From Hydnum rufescens UP504 (taxonomy: Eukaryota; Basidiomycota; Agaricomycetes; Cantharellales; Hydnaceae): a DNA stretch of 64,000 bases. Shown in pieces: positions 1 to 12,825 of this stretch. The notes beneath the pieces were generated by a model, which worked only from the letters and a program-made list of their open reading frames with translations, was not told the DNA's origin and made no database searches. The stretch covers positions 62,001 through 126,000 of the forward strand of contig MU128953.1 of the NCBI GenBank assembly GCA_014904985.1, given 5' to 3'. The translations under genes and the position numbers were made by a program. The first letter of the stretch is position 1. Every line of letters begins with the position of its first letter.

Positions 1-3000
1 CGCTGTCCACTGTTCGTATCGACATCTATGGATGGGATTAATTTGAAATCCAATGGGAGAATTTGCTTTGTTCGTGACGCACGACGAGGATTGTAATCGA
101 ATATTCGAAGGACGCCTTCTTCATCAGTCACTATGAAAGACAATTGACCATCCACACCAAAGAAGAAGTCCGCATTGGATACCGCCGATGGCTGGCGACC
201 CTTCGAAAGAACGACAAGCTTGAAGGGCTCTTCCTGCAACAGATTGAGTCATGGAAGACCCCGAGGAGGCGACGAGCCCACCTGAAAACCCACAAACCAC
301 GTCCCCTTGAGCGCATCTCCGACAAGGAGTAGATTCTTCATTGTCCGGAGAGACGTCACGAAGACCCCGACGTCAAGAAACGCAACGCCGACGAGCCGTT
401 CCTCCAAGTCGAAACCTCGCACGAATATCTGACACAGCATGTGCATTTAGTTGCAATGGTAAAGGAGCCATGGTCTGACCTTCTGACCCATGGATGATAT
501 CAGGTATCCGTTCATTCCACAGAGCGCAGTGACTGGTCCTTTCGAATCGTCCCGGCATCGCAGTCGCAGTTCGAAGGCGCGTGTGCCCCTGACCTTGGGC
601 ACGACCTCTACGATTTCGAACACATAGACCTGAATAGAATGGTCGGAATTTGTAACCATCAATTAGTAGATGCGTACTCACAGCTCCCCGTGCGGCCAGA
701 TCCTCCCCGCGATCGACACTGGTTGCAGCAACGATGAAATTCTTAAGCCCTAACTCTGTACTGCTCGATTCCAGAGGGATACAGGCCAAGGCTGTCAGTT
801 GCTCATATTGAGGGAATTCGTAACTATGCCACCAGTCAATACAAATCCATGCGTCGGACGATGAGGGAATATAATACCCATCTAGAGTTTCCCACGGAGC
901 TGGAGAAATCAGCTCGATGCTGAACGTCCCGCATTGAGGCAACGGCAGGTTGGGGGCTGAAAGAATTCGTGTGGGTCAATACCAGGCAAGAATTGACAAG
1001 GAAGCCGAAGTTACCATCTGGGACCCAGACTATGTTGCCTTCTTCGTCGAATGTAGCAAAATCACGTTCTAGCATGGAGGCCGCCACCAGTAGCTGTGTT
1101 TCGGGGTCAAAGACAATCGCCGAATACGATCGTTCTGTGTGGATGGTTTTGTATGGAAGTTCCGCTCCAAGCTGAATGCCCTGCGCCCATTGTTCTAACG
1201 AAGGACCCTACATCATATTGAGAGTCTGATATCTGCAACGTCCAAAGTGTGCGCACCTCTTCGGTGTGTGCGATAAAATCGCTTCGAGACCCGAAGCGGA
1301 TGTCGACGTGAAGCCGAAAACGACGGCGTGCGAGGAGCGATAAAGTCGTGGGGGCGTGTCGCGCCGAATGATGAGCCAAAAAGGCTTCACTCCGGTGCAG
1401 AAAACCCCGGTGTAGATAAGATTACCTGATTTGGTTGTGAACGGGACAAGATTTCGAGGGATGAGAGCTGAAGATGCTGATAGAACGCCAAGAACTTGAC
1501 TAAATGTCTTCACAAGCTTCACATTAAGTGCGGAGCGAGGCGGTTCGGGTCGCGGAGCTCCCATTGGAACGCACTCATACAGAACAACAAAGTTGGACTT
1601 CGTTAATATCTGCCTGACATGTTAGAGAACGAAATAGACCAAAGAAAACAAACATGTACCACAACATGAGGCCGAGGAGATTCGTCACCAATTGATGCCA
1701 CAATCAGCTTGTCAACTTCACTCGCGACGTTGGGGCCATCTTCGGTCTGATTATCTTCACCACTATCGTCCACTACTGCGGGGAGACTGGAAAAATATTT
1801 TGAGACAAACACTATTTCTAGCGAGGGTAGGCAAAGAATCTATTCACGAGTCAGGATGATGCAGAGCACTCTTGTAATCCCAGCATACCTCTAGATTTCC
1901 GTTCTTACGGTGACTTATGAGCCATTGGGTGACATGGTCCCCACTTAATACGCTCTCAAGAGTACCCGTCTGACTAGCGTTTGGAGGAGTCCCTGAGGTA
2001 CGATGTACTTTCCAGAGGGCTTGCCGATCGGTAAATATCGATGAGCAAACGCATCCTGTCGACTTTCAAAAAAGTACCTTGGTCACGGGAAACTCTTCAA
2101 GCGTCAGGTATACGTACTGAGAACAATGGGTTCGGTTTGACGGTCCCTTTGGGAGTATCACCAGAATACACCGAAATGGTACCTTCTTTGCGTTGAACCA
2201 AGATGAAAGGATCCGAAATGCTGGCGGATATCACATCCATCTCTGCCAGCACTTGCTTTTCCTGACCATCTAGCAAATTCTCTATATAGGATTCGATGGA
2301 GAAGCAGTAATACGAGCTGCTTACTGCTGCTTAGGAGCCGGATAGCGGAAGGAAAGACTTGCAAGATACACGTGCGTTGAAAGAAAGTACCAACCGCCAG
2401 GGTGACGCCGGGAAATCTGGATAATATTTGCACGTCCCCGGACGTAGTTGTCCCGTATACCTTTAAAAAAACAAGAACGGAGAATTAGTGGGAAACAGCA
2501 TAGGCCGGGGCATTGTTTGTGCCTACACGAGACACTCCTGGGGATGGAGTAGCATGGCTGCTGACGATGATGGTGTCCTCTTGCAGTGAAGTGGTGGGTT
2601 GCTCGAGCCATGAGCCGCTAACATTGACTTCACGGCGAACGGCCAGAGACCAGATCCCCCGGTTGCCCCCAAGAGCATGAACTTTACGCTTGGTCCGAGT
2701 CGGAAGCGTAGCCTAATCGGGGGGTGCAAGGCGATCAGGAGTGGGGTTTTCCAGGAGCAGCGGAGACGTACCTGAAAACGGGTGAAGGTCGAGGTACCGG
2801 CAGCACCAGTGCAGGCCACGAGCTCTGCTGCCGGCCGGTCCTACATGGGGAATCCAGGTGTAAGATATCTATAACCCTAACAGGCGGTTCGATACTCACA
2901 CCCTCTTTGTTAACTGAGAAGACCATATCCGCGATCGAACCCCAAGCAGGAAGTGTATCTCGCCACGTTAATCGGAGGATGGTAGCGGCTTCAGAGGGCG

Positions 3001-4932
3001 AAGTCTTCCCAAATACATCTCCATTGGCGCTGAATTGGACAGCGTACGCGGAATCCCCATATAGGTCTGAAGAGCACAAATTCTTGAATTGATAACCAGA
3101 ACGCTAGAAAAGAATCAGGGGCTTTTACCGTCATCTAGATCGTCATCCACCACCAATGATATAGAAGCTGGCATTTCAGTTGACTGCCCTGTTTGGGGAT
3201 AGTGCCAGGTCGTCTGCAGTACGGCGGAGGGTCCAACAACACTCCCAACAAATACATGATCGGAACCAATTGTCCGAAGAATAGAAGGCGGTACACACTG
3301 GGCGATCGCCGGTTCAATCGTTAGGCGGGAAACAGCCCGCCCGTCAACTACGACAGTGATCACATGGACAACGCCATCGGCTAGAAAGAGCAAAATACTC
3401 CTCTCGTCGACAAACGTCAGATGTGAACCTTCAAGCTTGAGGGAAAGATTGGCAGGGGCCGTTTTAATGTCATCGGGGGCATGGAACGCCTGAACTGCGC
3501 TTATGCGGTTCGCCCATCCATTGACGGAAAGAGCCGTAACCCGTGAAGCCTGATCTACGTGAAGAATCGCATCTGGAGATTGAATGACAACTCCACCATA
3601 TGACGCAGGGCAAGCAAGCAGATTTGAGCAATCGTATGGTAATCCGTCAATCCGAGTGATATTGGGATAGCTATGTGTGACGAAATCAAGGGTGATTATC
3701 GACAGGCTGACAGTGTCTTTAAACTCGTTCAATCGGCTGGATGACTGATTAGACCAAGTTCACTTCGATACAAATATCCAAACCAACCCTGTCCAAGTCT
3801 GTTGTTTCTGATACAATATCGCCAAGGTAGTGTTATTGAAACCTGGGAGGAAGACAAAATCGATAATGTTGCCAATCTTTGAATCGACCTCTGCCGGAAA
3901 GTCCAGGATGAAGCTCGGAGAGTAGGGGACTTCTCTGTACAGACTCAGGATAAGCAAAGGGAAGCGGGCCAAGCATTGGGGCAACGGGGAACCTTAATAT
4001 GCCATTGTCCAGGTCAAGATTGTCGAGTTCGGCCTGTGACTGATAAAAAGGAAGGATGGCCACCGAATCCCGGGGAAGTGCAAGGGCGGCACATCGTGAG
4101 AGAGGATCCACTCGCAGGTATGAGCGGAATGTAGAAACTTCGGATGATACCTAGGCACCTATGAGTGCATTTGTATGCCTTGCGAAGACACGACTGCGTA
4201 CCAATTGTGGTGCTCGTTCGTATGTGTGGATTGATACTGTTGTGAGATCGTGGGCCGCATCCGACCATTCCATGAGGGCAATCTTCGAAACATCGGGTCA
4301 AGACGTGTATACATTTGAAGTGCACTGAAGGACTAAGTACCTTAGCATCTTTAAAAGAGACGATAAGTCTATCAAGGCCATCGTCGGCACTAGCCATCGT
4401 CTGGACCTTTTCGAGACCAGTGATTATTCCATGAAGTCGGTGCTCGCGTAATAGGTGCAGTCGCGTCTCAGTTGGTCGAGACAGCTGTTCAGCACGCGAA
4501 ATAGGCTGCATTGACAAGGTACAAACGTCAGCGATTCATTGCAAAACGCAGTGCACATTTCACAAGCAGGAGGGCGAAACTGGAATTGATCTATTCAACA
4601 GTGAAAGAAATACACTGCGTCACCTTGACCTCCGCGATACTGACGAACCCATCTCCCTGTATGTCCATCGCAACCTCACCCTCCACAGCCTCCGTGCCTT
4701 TCCTTCCATAAATCCCATTTGTATCCACTGAACTAGCCACATGTTCTCGAAGCGTGACGAACTGTTGGCGGACCTCAAATATCCGAAGCAAGCTGGATCG
4801 TGCGACGACGAGGTGGCCCAGAACTTGATGTCCAAGGGAAGAGGAGTCGGAGAGAGGGTGCAGTAGCTTGAGGCTAACCGCAAACTCAACCCCGCTAGGA
4901 GATATTACCTCTTGACGATGTGCATAGGGCAT
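1..4932 (-). CDS. CFT1: Cleavage and polyadenylation specificity factor large subunit (CFT1/CPSF160), 3' end cut by window
   Basis: Scaffold of the nuclear pre-mRNA 3'-end cleavage and polyadenylation complex, where it supports recognition of the polyadenylation signal. The ATG at 4930-4932 begins MPYAHRQEVISPSGVEFAV, the usual Cft1 start. The coding region is split into many short exons. Near the C-terminal side the translation contains FIVAATSVDRGEDLAARG followed, after an intron, by VYVFEIVEVVPK, the hallmark of the CPSF_A beta-propeller domain. The last exon visible (about positions 1-150) reads FIVTDEEGVLRIFDYNPRRA and runs off the left edge, so the final part of the protein is missing here. 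It is divergent from SEC31 with 88 bp between start codons. DDB1 and SF3B3 share the fold, but the GEDLAARG/EVVP segment fits Cft1 best. The identity is confident; individual exon ends were not all resolved. Confidence 0.88.
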
Positions 4933-5020
4933 GCGAACGAACGTCGGTATTTTCCGTGAGTTAAAAGTCGGCTATATCCGACCTTAACACGTCTACGACG
5001 ACGAGCAGTTTCCCGACAAT
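4933..5020. promoter_or_regulatory. Shared divergent promoter, CFT1/SEC31
   Basis: Only 88 bp separate the CFT1 start codon (minus) from the SEC31 start codon (plus). Both 5' UTRs and both core promoters must lie in this gap or overlap the coding regions. No clear TATA box is visible. The role is inferred from position. Confidence 0.6.
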
Positions 5021-8000
5021 ATGAAGCTAAAAGAGATCCAGCGGACCTCTACGTTTGCTTGGTCGCCCACTTCTCAGCCCCTTATTGCTACAGGCACCGT
5101 AGCAGGGGCGCTTGACGCGTCTTTCAGTAATGATAGCCAGCTGGAAATATGGGATCCCGACTTCATGAACAAGTCCGAGACGTGGCTTGGGGGTCTCAAC
5201 CAGCCTGGGCCTGCCGCGTTCATCACAACCAATTCCAGGTGAGAGATTATTTTCTAATCCCAACGTTCGAAAGTGCTGAATCCCCATTGGAGGTTCAATC
5301 GTTTGGCGTGGGGCGCCGTGGACCCAAAAAAACCAAAGGGTATCATTGCTGCTGGAATGGAAAATGGAGAGCTTAACCTTTGGGATCCCGCCAAAATTCT
5401 TATCAATGCAGAGTGAGTGTCTTACTTGACACCCCATACCAAACCTCTTTTCATTGCGTGCTTTTCGCAGCCCCTCAGAATCCCTCATTTTCCGGAATAC
5501 TGAGCACACCGGCTCAGTCCGAGCCTTAGAATTTAACCCGTTACAAAAGCATCTCCTCGCTTCAGGCGGTGCTAACGGCGAAATCTACGTCTGGGACCTC
5601 AAGGATCCTTCGAAGCCATACCAACCGGGTGCTCGAAGTTCCAAGTTGGATGAAGTCACCGCACTTTCATGGAATCATCAGGTGGCGCATGTCCTCGGAA
5701 CCTCGAGTAGTTCTGGCTACACTATTGTCTGGGACCTGCGTGGCAAGCGAGAGGTGACTGCCTTGCAGTATGGAGGGGGTGCTGGCACTACGGGCGGAAG
5801 CACCGTCTATCAAGGAGGCGGCGTCCTTGCCGTGGGTAGCAGGAGAGGGATGAGCGCAATTGCATGGCATCCTGAGAATGTAAGTTAAGTTTTCCCTTCC
5901 TGCATATGTTATTAATATTGTTATAGGCGACTCGAGTGATTACGGCTTCAGAGGATGACAGTTCTCCTATAATAATGGTGTGGGATTTGCGAAATTCCCG
6001 TGCCCCTGAGAAGGTCAATCGTTCTTTTAGTCGTTTCTATTCGACCGGCTCATGTTCTGGCTCAGATTCTGACCGGACATGATAAAGGCGTACTCTCACT
6101 TTCATGGTGCAAGCAGGACCCTGACTTGTTATTGTCTTGTGGCAAAGATAATCGCGCCTTATGCTGGAACCCCCAGACTTCAGAGATCATTGGAGAGGTA
6201 ATGGCGCATTCGCATCGTTCTAAGGATGTCGCTCATCTCACTTGATGATCAGCTGCCAACCGCGAACAACTGGGCGTTCCAGGTGGAATGGTCTCCCCGC
6301 AATCCAGATATGTTTGCAACCGCTTTCTTTGACGGGACCATTGGCATTCACTCGCTTCAGTCTACGAATGATGCAGCTTCGGTTGCCCAGCCTCAGAATA
6401 ATGCTTCCTCCAACGATGGAGCTGACCTATTTGACCAGCCATCAGCCTTCGCACCACAGCCACCACTTTCCCTCAAACAGCCCCCTAAATGGCTCCGTAG
6501 ACCGAGTTCCGGCACTTTCGGTTTCGGAGGGAGGCTTGTATCTGTCAGTAACCTGTCCTCTGCGCAAGGCACCAATCAAAGCCGCGTTGTGCACCTTCGC
6601 ACTGTCGTCACAGAGCCAAGTATCGTGCAACGGGCTGAGAAACTCAGGGCCGCCGCCGACAGTCAGGACTTGAGTGCTTTTTGTGTACAGCGGATTGCGG
6701 AGGCAGAGCCAACAGACGTGGAGAATTGGAAGGCGCTCTTAAGTCTTTTCAATTCCACTACACGAGATGAGCTTGTCTCTTTACTCGGATTTTCAAAGGA
6801 GGACATTGCTGCCCAGGTTGCCGACGCCGTAAAGACGTACAAAGCTACTCCTCCGCTGCGGACAAGACCCTCCTCCATAGCTGCCACACGTACTTCAGAC
6901 GATGCACCCTTGATCTTATCTGAAGGGAGGCCTTATGTTTCGTTCGCCGAGCCTGAGAAGCACGTCCCCGACTCCGAGTTAGAGGCAACGGAAGGATACG
7001 CTGGTTCTGAGGGCCTCCGTCCACTGGTGCTCCCGAGGCGACTCCATCCGAAGTCAGCGGGAGCGCTACTTCAGACTTCACGAAAGCCACGGAGGCCGAA
7101 TCTACAGCTACTGAACCAAGTCTTTTTGGTGATGAGCCAATAGGGACGCCCCAGACGGATGGTGCTGCTGATTTTTTCAGCTCAATGGGTACCATCAGGA
7201 ATGCAGTTCCAGAACATGTCCTTGTCCCCCATCATAGTTATGCCGCTGACTCCTCTGTTGCTGCTACGGTTGGGTCGCGGGCTTCCTCTGTCGCGTCTGA
7301 GCCGCTAAAAGGCAATACGTTCAAGATCTATCCTGCCGAGGAGTCAGATATTGATCGTCTTGTTACCAAGTCACTCGTCCTGGGGGACTTCGAATCCGCG
7401 GTGTCACTTTGCCTTTCGGCCGACCGTTTCGCTGACGCCATTTTACTTGCTGCTAGAGGGGGACCAACACTCCTTCAACGCACTCAAGCAACCTACTTCG
7501 AGCGCCACACGACGTCATTACCTTACCTTCGGCTTTTCCAGTCGGTGGTGACGAACGACCTGGTGGACATCGTGCAAAACGCAGATCTTAGGGAATGGAA
7601 GGAGATTTTCGTCGTGCTATGCACTTTCGCGAAGGAAGAGGAGTTCGCTAGTTTGGCCAAACAGCTTGGTCAAAGACTCGAATTTCAAGGCCAAATATAC
7701 AAAGGATCCGATGCCGAGGGTGCTCTCCAGAAGTCCCGCGAGTTCCGGAAACACGCTTTACTGTGCTATCTCGTGGCTGGTAAGCTGGAAAAGTTGGTGA
7801 ACATATGGGTGGATGAGTTGAGCGAGGATGAGGCGGCTTCGAGTGAAGGTGGCAACTCTACTTCATCTAGATATGCTATGCACGCCAAGGCCCTGCAGAC
7901 TTTCATCGAGAAAGTTACAATCTTTCGGAGTGCTACGAAGTATGTCGATGCGGATCTCTCGTTGGCTGCGGAATCGACTGGCGATGGCAATCCTGTTCGG

Positions 8001-9872
8001 TCATACAAGCTCGCCGAGCTCTACAATCGGTATTATGAATACGCGGATTTGCTAGCTACTCAAGGTCTCGTCCAAGACTCCGTCAAATATATCCACATGA
8101 CCCCCGCGGACTACAAGGGGACTGACGGGCTTCAAGGGGACTTTGTGGTGGCTCGCGATCAATTGATCAATGCTGCGCGAAAAACGGCAGTCCAAGGTCC
8201 CACAGCTGACGTGTCAGCACGAACAACCGCATCCGATTCCACATACCCCTACGCCTCTAATGCAGCACAAAGTGAGCAGCGAGCCACTGCGTATGACCCA
8301 TATGCCTCAAACGTCACTGTGCTGGCTTCGCCCGCACATGGCCACTACCCTGCAGTTAGGAACGGCCCTGAAAATGCACCGTACACTCCTGCCTTAAGCC
8401 AAGCCTACTCTCCGAGCACTGCTTACAGTAATTATCAGCCGCTACCTCAAGCAGCGTTTAATCGACCATCGTCGCTGCCCCCACCTCCGTCTAGCTTTCA
8501 ACCCATGGTACCCCCACCGCCTCCCCCCCTTACTTCTACCCCTGGAGCCCCTTCGTCCGGTGTACCACTACCCCCACCGAAACGCGACGCTGGTGGGTGG
8601 AATGACGCTCCCAGCATCGATCCTTCTCGTAAAACCCCACAAGTCAACCCCAGCAAAATCCCTTCGGCCATTACGTCCCCATTCCCGAACGCTACACCGT
8701 TCGTGCCACCAGGGACTCCGCCACCTGGTCCACCGGGTCCACCATCTCGTTTCCATGGGCAGAGTCCATCCCCACCTCCGCCTCCACCTCGGGGAGGAAG
8801 CGGACAAGGCGTGCGTTCCCCTCCTGCTCCAACCGGACCCTACCCTCCGCCTCCGACTCGTGGACCACCTTTCCAAGGACCACCTGGGCGACCAGGATCC
8901 ACCGGACCTGGCAGCGTGCACCCTCCAAGAGTTATGTCTCCCCTCAATCCTAATGGTGGTCAGAGCCGTGGTCCTCCCCCACAAGGTTCACCCAGTCATT
9001 TCGCCTCCCAGGGTCCTCAAGGCGTGGGTCAATCCTCGCAGACACCATTGCCGCCCAGACAGTCGCCTTATGGTCCCCCAACTGGTCAACCAGGGGGGAT
9101 CCCATATCCTCCTACGGGCGCCCCTCGCCCTCCCCCTGGGCATATCACGTCTCAACAGCCCCCGAGAGGACTCGAACGAGGGCCACATCCCTCAGGACCT
9201 CCCACTCTCTACTCTGCGTCCCCTATTGGATCTCGTGGACCCCCTCAGGCTAAGCCCGGTCCTCCACCTGGCCCTACGAGTGCTTTTAGACCAGCACCCC
9301 CACCCACCACCAACGCCTCTCCAACGCCCCCCGTCCCCGCACCCCAGCAGCGGTTCCTCTACCTCCGAAATATCGTAAGTAGTGATCGAAGCCGTTACCT
9401 ACCACATGACTGATCTATCATTGCAGCCCCTGGAGATCGTTCACATATCCCGGACTCCGATAAGTTCATATTCGAAGTCCTGAGCGAGGAGGTGAAGCGT
9501 ATGAAACAAACAACACCTGTACGTTCGTTCACTGCATCTGACAGTTATCGTCTATAACCTAATCTAATTCAGCAGCCCCAGCAAAAACGAATGGCTGACG
9601 ATACCGAACGAAGACTCAATGTGCTTTTTGACGCTCTCAACGCAGGTTCGATATCTCGAATCGTGGTGGACCAACTTAGTGGTCTTGTGCAAAGTAAGGA
9701 ACTTAGTCATGAATGATCGCTCAATCCTAACCGTCATCCATCACTAGGCATGCAAAGCCGAGATCAGCGACGGGCTCTCGATCAACACGTTGACCTCTTA
9801 ACTTCTGGATCTCGGACAGATGATATTGGCTTGTGGATGTCAGGCGTGAAACAGCTTATCATCAGGTTGTAG
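5021..9872 (+). CDS. SEC31: COPII outer coat protein Sec31
   Basis: Sec31 pairs with Sec13 to form the outer cage of COPII vesicles leaving the ER. The ATG at 5021 starts [18 protein letters not shown], the typical Sec31 N-terminus. WD40 repeats follow over several exons up to about 6400; examples are [18 protein letters not shown] and the repeat around 6080-6180. Next comes an alpha-solenoid region (about 7320-8150, [20 protein letters not shown]). After that is a very long proline-rich linker (about 8460-9350), expected to bind Sec23. A C-terminal helical domain (about 9420-9872) ends ...[12 protein letters not shown] before a TAG at 9870-9872. There are several small introns, including three near the 3' end. 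The proline-rich linker also gives long open frames in other phases, which are shadows. It is divergent from CFT1 and sits just upstream of the orotate phosphoribosyltransferase gene. Confidence 0.93.
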
Positions 9873-9989
9873 ATTCCCCCCCTTTTTGGTGTTGAAAAAG
9901 TTGCATAGTCTATACTGTTTCCTACCCTCATATAAAGTTGCTATTCATCGGCTCTATCCGCTATTGCTTCCCGAAAAAGTACGGATCCC

Positions 9990-10728
9990 ATGTCCTCCCC
10001 AGAAGCAAAACTGCAGCACTATCGCACTGAATTCATCACTAGCTCACTTGCCGCCGATGCTCTGAAATTTGGGTCTTTCACGCTCAAATCAGGGAGGTAT
10101 GCACCAAGTATGAATCATGTTGAACATAGTTGAGATTGCAGTGATGCCACTTCGATGCAGACAATCGCCCTATTACTTTAATTCAGGCATGCTCAACAAT
10201 GGAGGTCTCATTGCGACATTAGCGTCTGCATATGCCGCTCTTATCGCGGTTGAATTCCCGACACTTGATGTTCTGTTCGGACCTGCGTACAAGGGTATCT
10301 CACTAGCTGCCACTACAGCCGTGGCCCTCCGAACGGAATACGGGCGATCCGTCGGCTTTGCATATAATCGCAAGGAGGCGAAAGATCATGGGGAAGGCGG
10401 TTGGCATGTGGGTGCGGATATCAAGGGCAAGAAAGTCCTGATATTGGACGACGTCTTCACGACCGGGACTGCGGTACGCCAGGCTGCTCAAGGCATCCGA
10501 GAAGGAGGTGGAGACATAGTCGGAGTTGTGTTCGCACTAGATCGAGAGGAGATTGGGACGGACGGAGAGGGCGAGAGTGCGAAAGCAACCCTTGAGAAGG
10601 ATTTGCAAAGCAAGGTGAAGTCGGTCTTGACTATGAAAGAGCTCATTGGGTGGTTGGAAGACGCGGGACGGAAGGACGACGTAGAGCAGATGAAAGAATA
10701 TCGTGAAAAATACGGTATTAAGGCATAA
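9990..10728 (+). CDS. URA5: Orotate phosphoribosyltransferase (uridine biosynthesis)
   Basis: Joins orotate to PRPP to give orotidine 5'-monophosphate, the fifth step of pyrimidine synthesis, in the cytosol. Two exons are clear: 9990-10096 and 10161-10728, with a 64 bp GTATGC...CAG intron. Together they encode 224 residues, close to the yeast Ura5 length. The N-terminus reads MSSPEAKLQHYRTEFITSSL. The substrate-binding segment FTLKSGRQSPYYFNSG spans the splice site. GPAYKGISLA and the 13-residue PRPP-binding loop VLILDDVFTTGTA are intact. The gene starts 117 bp after the SEC31 stop on the same strand and converges on the derlin gene downstream. In fungi, loss of this enzyme gives uracil auxotrophy and 5-fluoroorotate resistance (family knowledge). 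No anomalies were seen. Confidence 0.97.
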
Positions 10729-10820
10729 ATCTTCCTATTACTGTAGTGCAACCATTTGGAAGGATAGTGTTATAGAGACGCCGTTTTGGCTCCCTGATGT
10801 CCAATTTGTTGGGCAAGACT

Positions 10821-11926
10821 TCAGTGATTATAATTTGCATTCCCTGTAAGTCCAGCGAGGTACACATCACGAAAGGGCATCCGAAGAATCCCATTCCATC
10901 CTACAGCTTGAAACCAAAAAACATGAGGGGATGTCGCCAAATTAGCTATCTCCCAGTCTCCGTCCAGTCCCCAGCGGTAACCGGTCGTGGTAGTGGCAGA
11001 AGTAGCACCCCGCCCACCGTCATTCAAACTACGCCCACGAGGAGCTTGAACGTGGACAGCGCCAGCCACCGGTGGTATTGGATCAGTAGTCTGGTCGCCA
11101 ACGAGATTCCTGAGGAAATTGGGAGCTCTCCCAACAAGTCGTCCAGATCCAGGTGGGGGTGATCCCGGGGTCTCCCTCCACTCTACAAGCCATAACGCGT
11201 AGCCAGTAATAATCCCCGTGACTGCTTGTGCAGCAGCACCAGGCCCCCTTGGACAAAGTCCATAGCCAGAAGAGCCAGAGGAAAATACTTCTGGGGGAAG
11301 GAGAAGAGACCGAAAAGTGAGGCTTGTCCATCAGGATTCAGAAGAGAAGCGGTAGTCGTAATGGAGATGAGTAATTGGCGGAAATGCACAGGCGACTTCA
11401 AAGGAATGTTGAGAGCCTGCGAGAAAGAACGGACATTTAGGCAACGTTTGCCAAGGAATCATAAATTCACGAGTCGACTGACTATTATAGATGCAGCAGA
11501 CAAAATAAGGTGGTACGCATAGTCAGCCGATCTTCGTGGGTAGTGACCCTCTTCTAACGCCGTCGAATTCCGGTACAACATCGCGATGTCGAATATGAGA
11601 GACATACCGGAGCCTGAACGTAGAAGTTGTTACGTTGAGCAACGGTGCATTTCAAATCTAGGGGTAAGTAGAGCCTGCCTGCGAAAAAGAAGGATGTGAA
11701 TGCCCTCCATATCTGTCAGCACCAAGGATAATAGATCGTTAGACGGAGTCAGCATGGAGACACATTGGATGCTAACCTCAAACCGATCCCTGACACGGCG
11801 CCAATCGAAAAAGATTGGATAGGGAGAAATGAGACCTCCCAGCAACGGTAAGGTGATGCCAAGACTCGACCCAAGTAGAAATCTCGTTACTGGAGGAATT
11901 TTTCGAATTTCATCCATGAGACTCAT
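10821..11926 (-). CDS. DER1: Derlin (Der1-like ER-associated degradation protein)
   Basis: A rhomboid-like pseudoprotease of the ER membrane that helps move misfolded proteins out to the cytosol for degradation. The start at 11926 reads MSLMDEIRKIPPVTRFLLGS, the conserved derlin N-terminus. The reading frame continues with ITLPLLGGLISPYPIFFDW. A spliced exon then gives IWRAFTSFFFAG, containing the derlin WR motif. The next exon carries LIFDIAMLYRNSTALEEGHY, matching the loop and second membrane region of derlins. Further membrane segments lie around 11190-11400. The C-terminal exon ends at a stop at 10821 after a hydrophilic tail containing GYRWG, resembling the short basic tail of family members. 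The exact last exon is the least certain part. It converges on the orotate phosphoribosyltransferase gene with about 90 bp between stops. Confidence 0.85.
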
Positions 11927-12825
11927 GATTTAATGTCACTCCCAAACGCAGGCTGTGTTTACGAGCAGAACGCTGGGGTTTCCGGCAACGAATACTGGGA
12001 ACTTGAGAACGTGGAAGTACGGTGCAATCCGGAGAACTCCGTAGTACCCTGTTTCGATACGTATTCTCTTCAACACTTCTCTTTGTGGTAGTGATACATT
12101 CCTAAAATCCTTATCTTTTTCCAGATGTTCGACTCGCACCCGCAGTGATCCTGAGGCTTTTTTTCGTCGACTGAGGGTGTAGACAATGAACCTCCGTCAC
12201 TCACGCCGTGGGCGTAGTAACGACTCTTTGGAGGCTGCCAATTCTTCCGCGGAGTGGGAGAGCGTTTGATTTGAGAAAGGTGATGTCCCTATGATGACAA
12301 TCCACACTGGATAGCCCGGAAAAGGCTCACGTCTTGGTGTCGGCCCGAGGACGCTACCCATCCTGGTACCCTGCCTGTTCTCAGGTGATGGAGCCGTTTG
12401 GTTGGCTTCTCAAAGAACGGAAAGCTGATGGGGCATCACCTGTATCCCATCTCTTAACGCATTTGATCGTTGAGGATCACTGTTTTCCGCTCTTGTGAGA
12501 TTTAGAGCAGCCTAAATGTCAGAATATATAGGTTCCCTTCGCCAGGATATCTCGGCTATCCACCTTGGTCTTTGTGTAGTCAAATCTCCAAGGGTTCAGA
12601 CAGCTGTTTGCTATGGACTATTTGTGATCTCGTTTGTTTGAGATATCCAATCTCCTTATCGTTGGACCCCCTCACCAACACACACGCACGCATACCTAAG
12701 GTCCTATTATAACGGTGCTTTGCTGAAATTTCCCATACATATTTGAAGCGTGCTTTCTTTAGATGGTGGTCTAATCAGGTTGGCCAAGGTCGGTGGCCTC
12801 TTCGGTTACCTCCGCGCATCTGTCG
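11927..12825. other. Intergenic, derlin to GPN2
   Basis: About 900 bp between two divergently oriented genes. It contains only short unconvincing open frames, for example a 67-codon one at 11936-12139 on the minus strand. It should hold the promoters of both genes. No RNA gene or repeat was recognised. Confidence 0.6.

Noticed and set aside
8560..9378. 272-codon plus-strand frame overlapping SEC31
   Set aside because: Shadow of the proline-rich linker of Sec31; repetitive His/Pro/Leu composition results from the CCN-rich codons in the true frame.
11936..12139. 67-codon minus-strand frame upstream of the derlin gene
   Set aside because: Short, no motif, and in the expected promoter region of the derlin gene.
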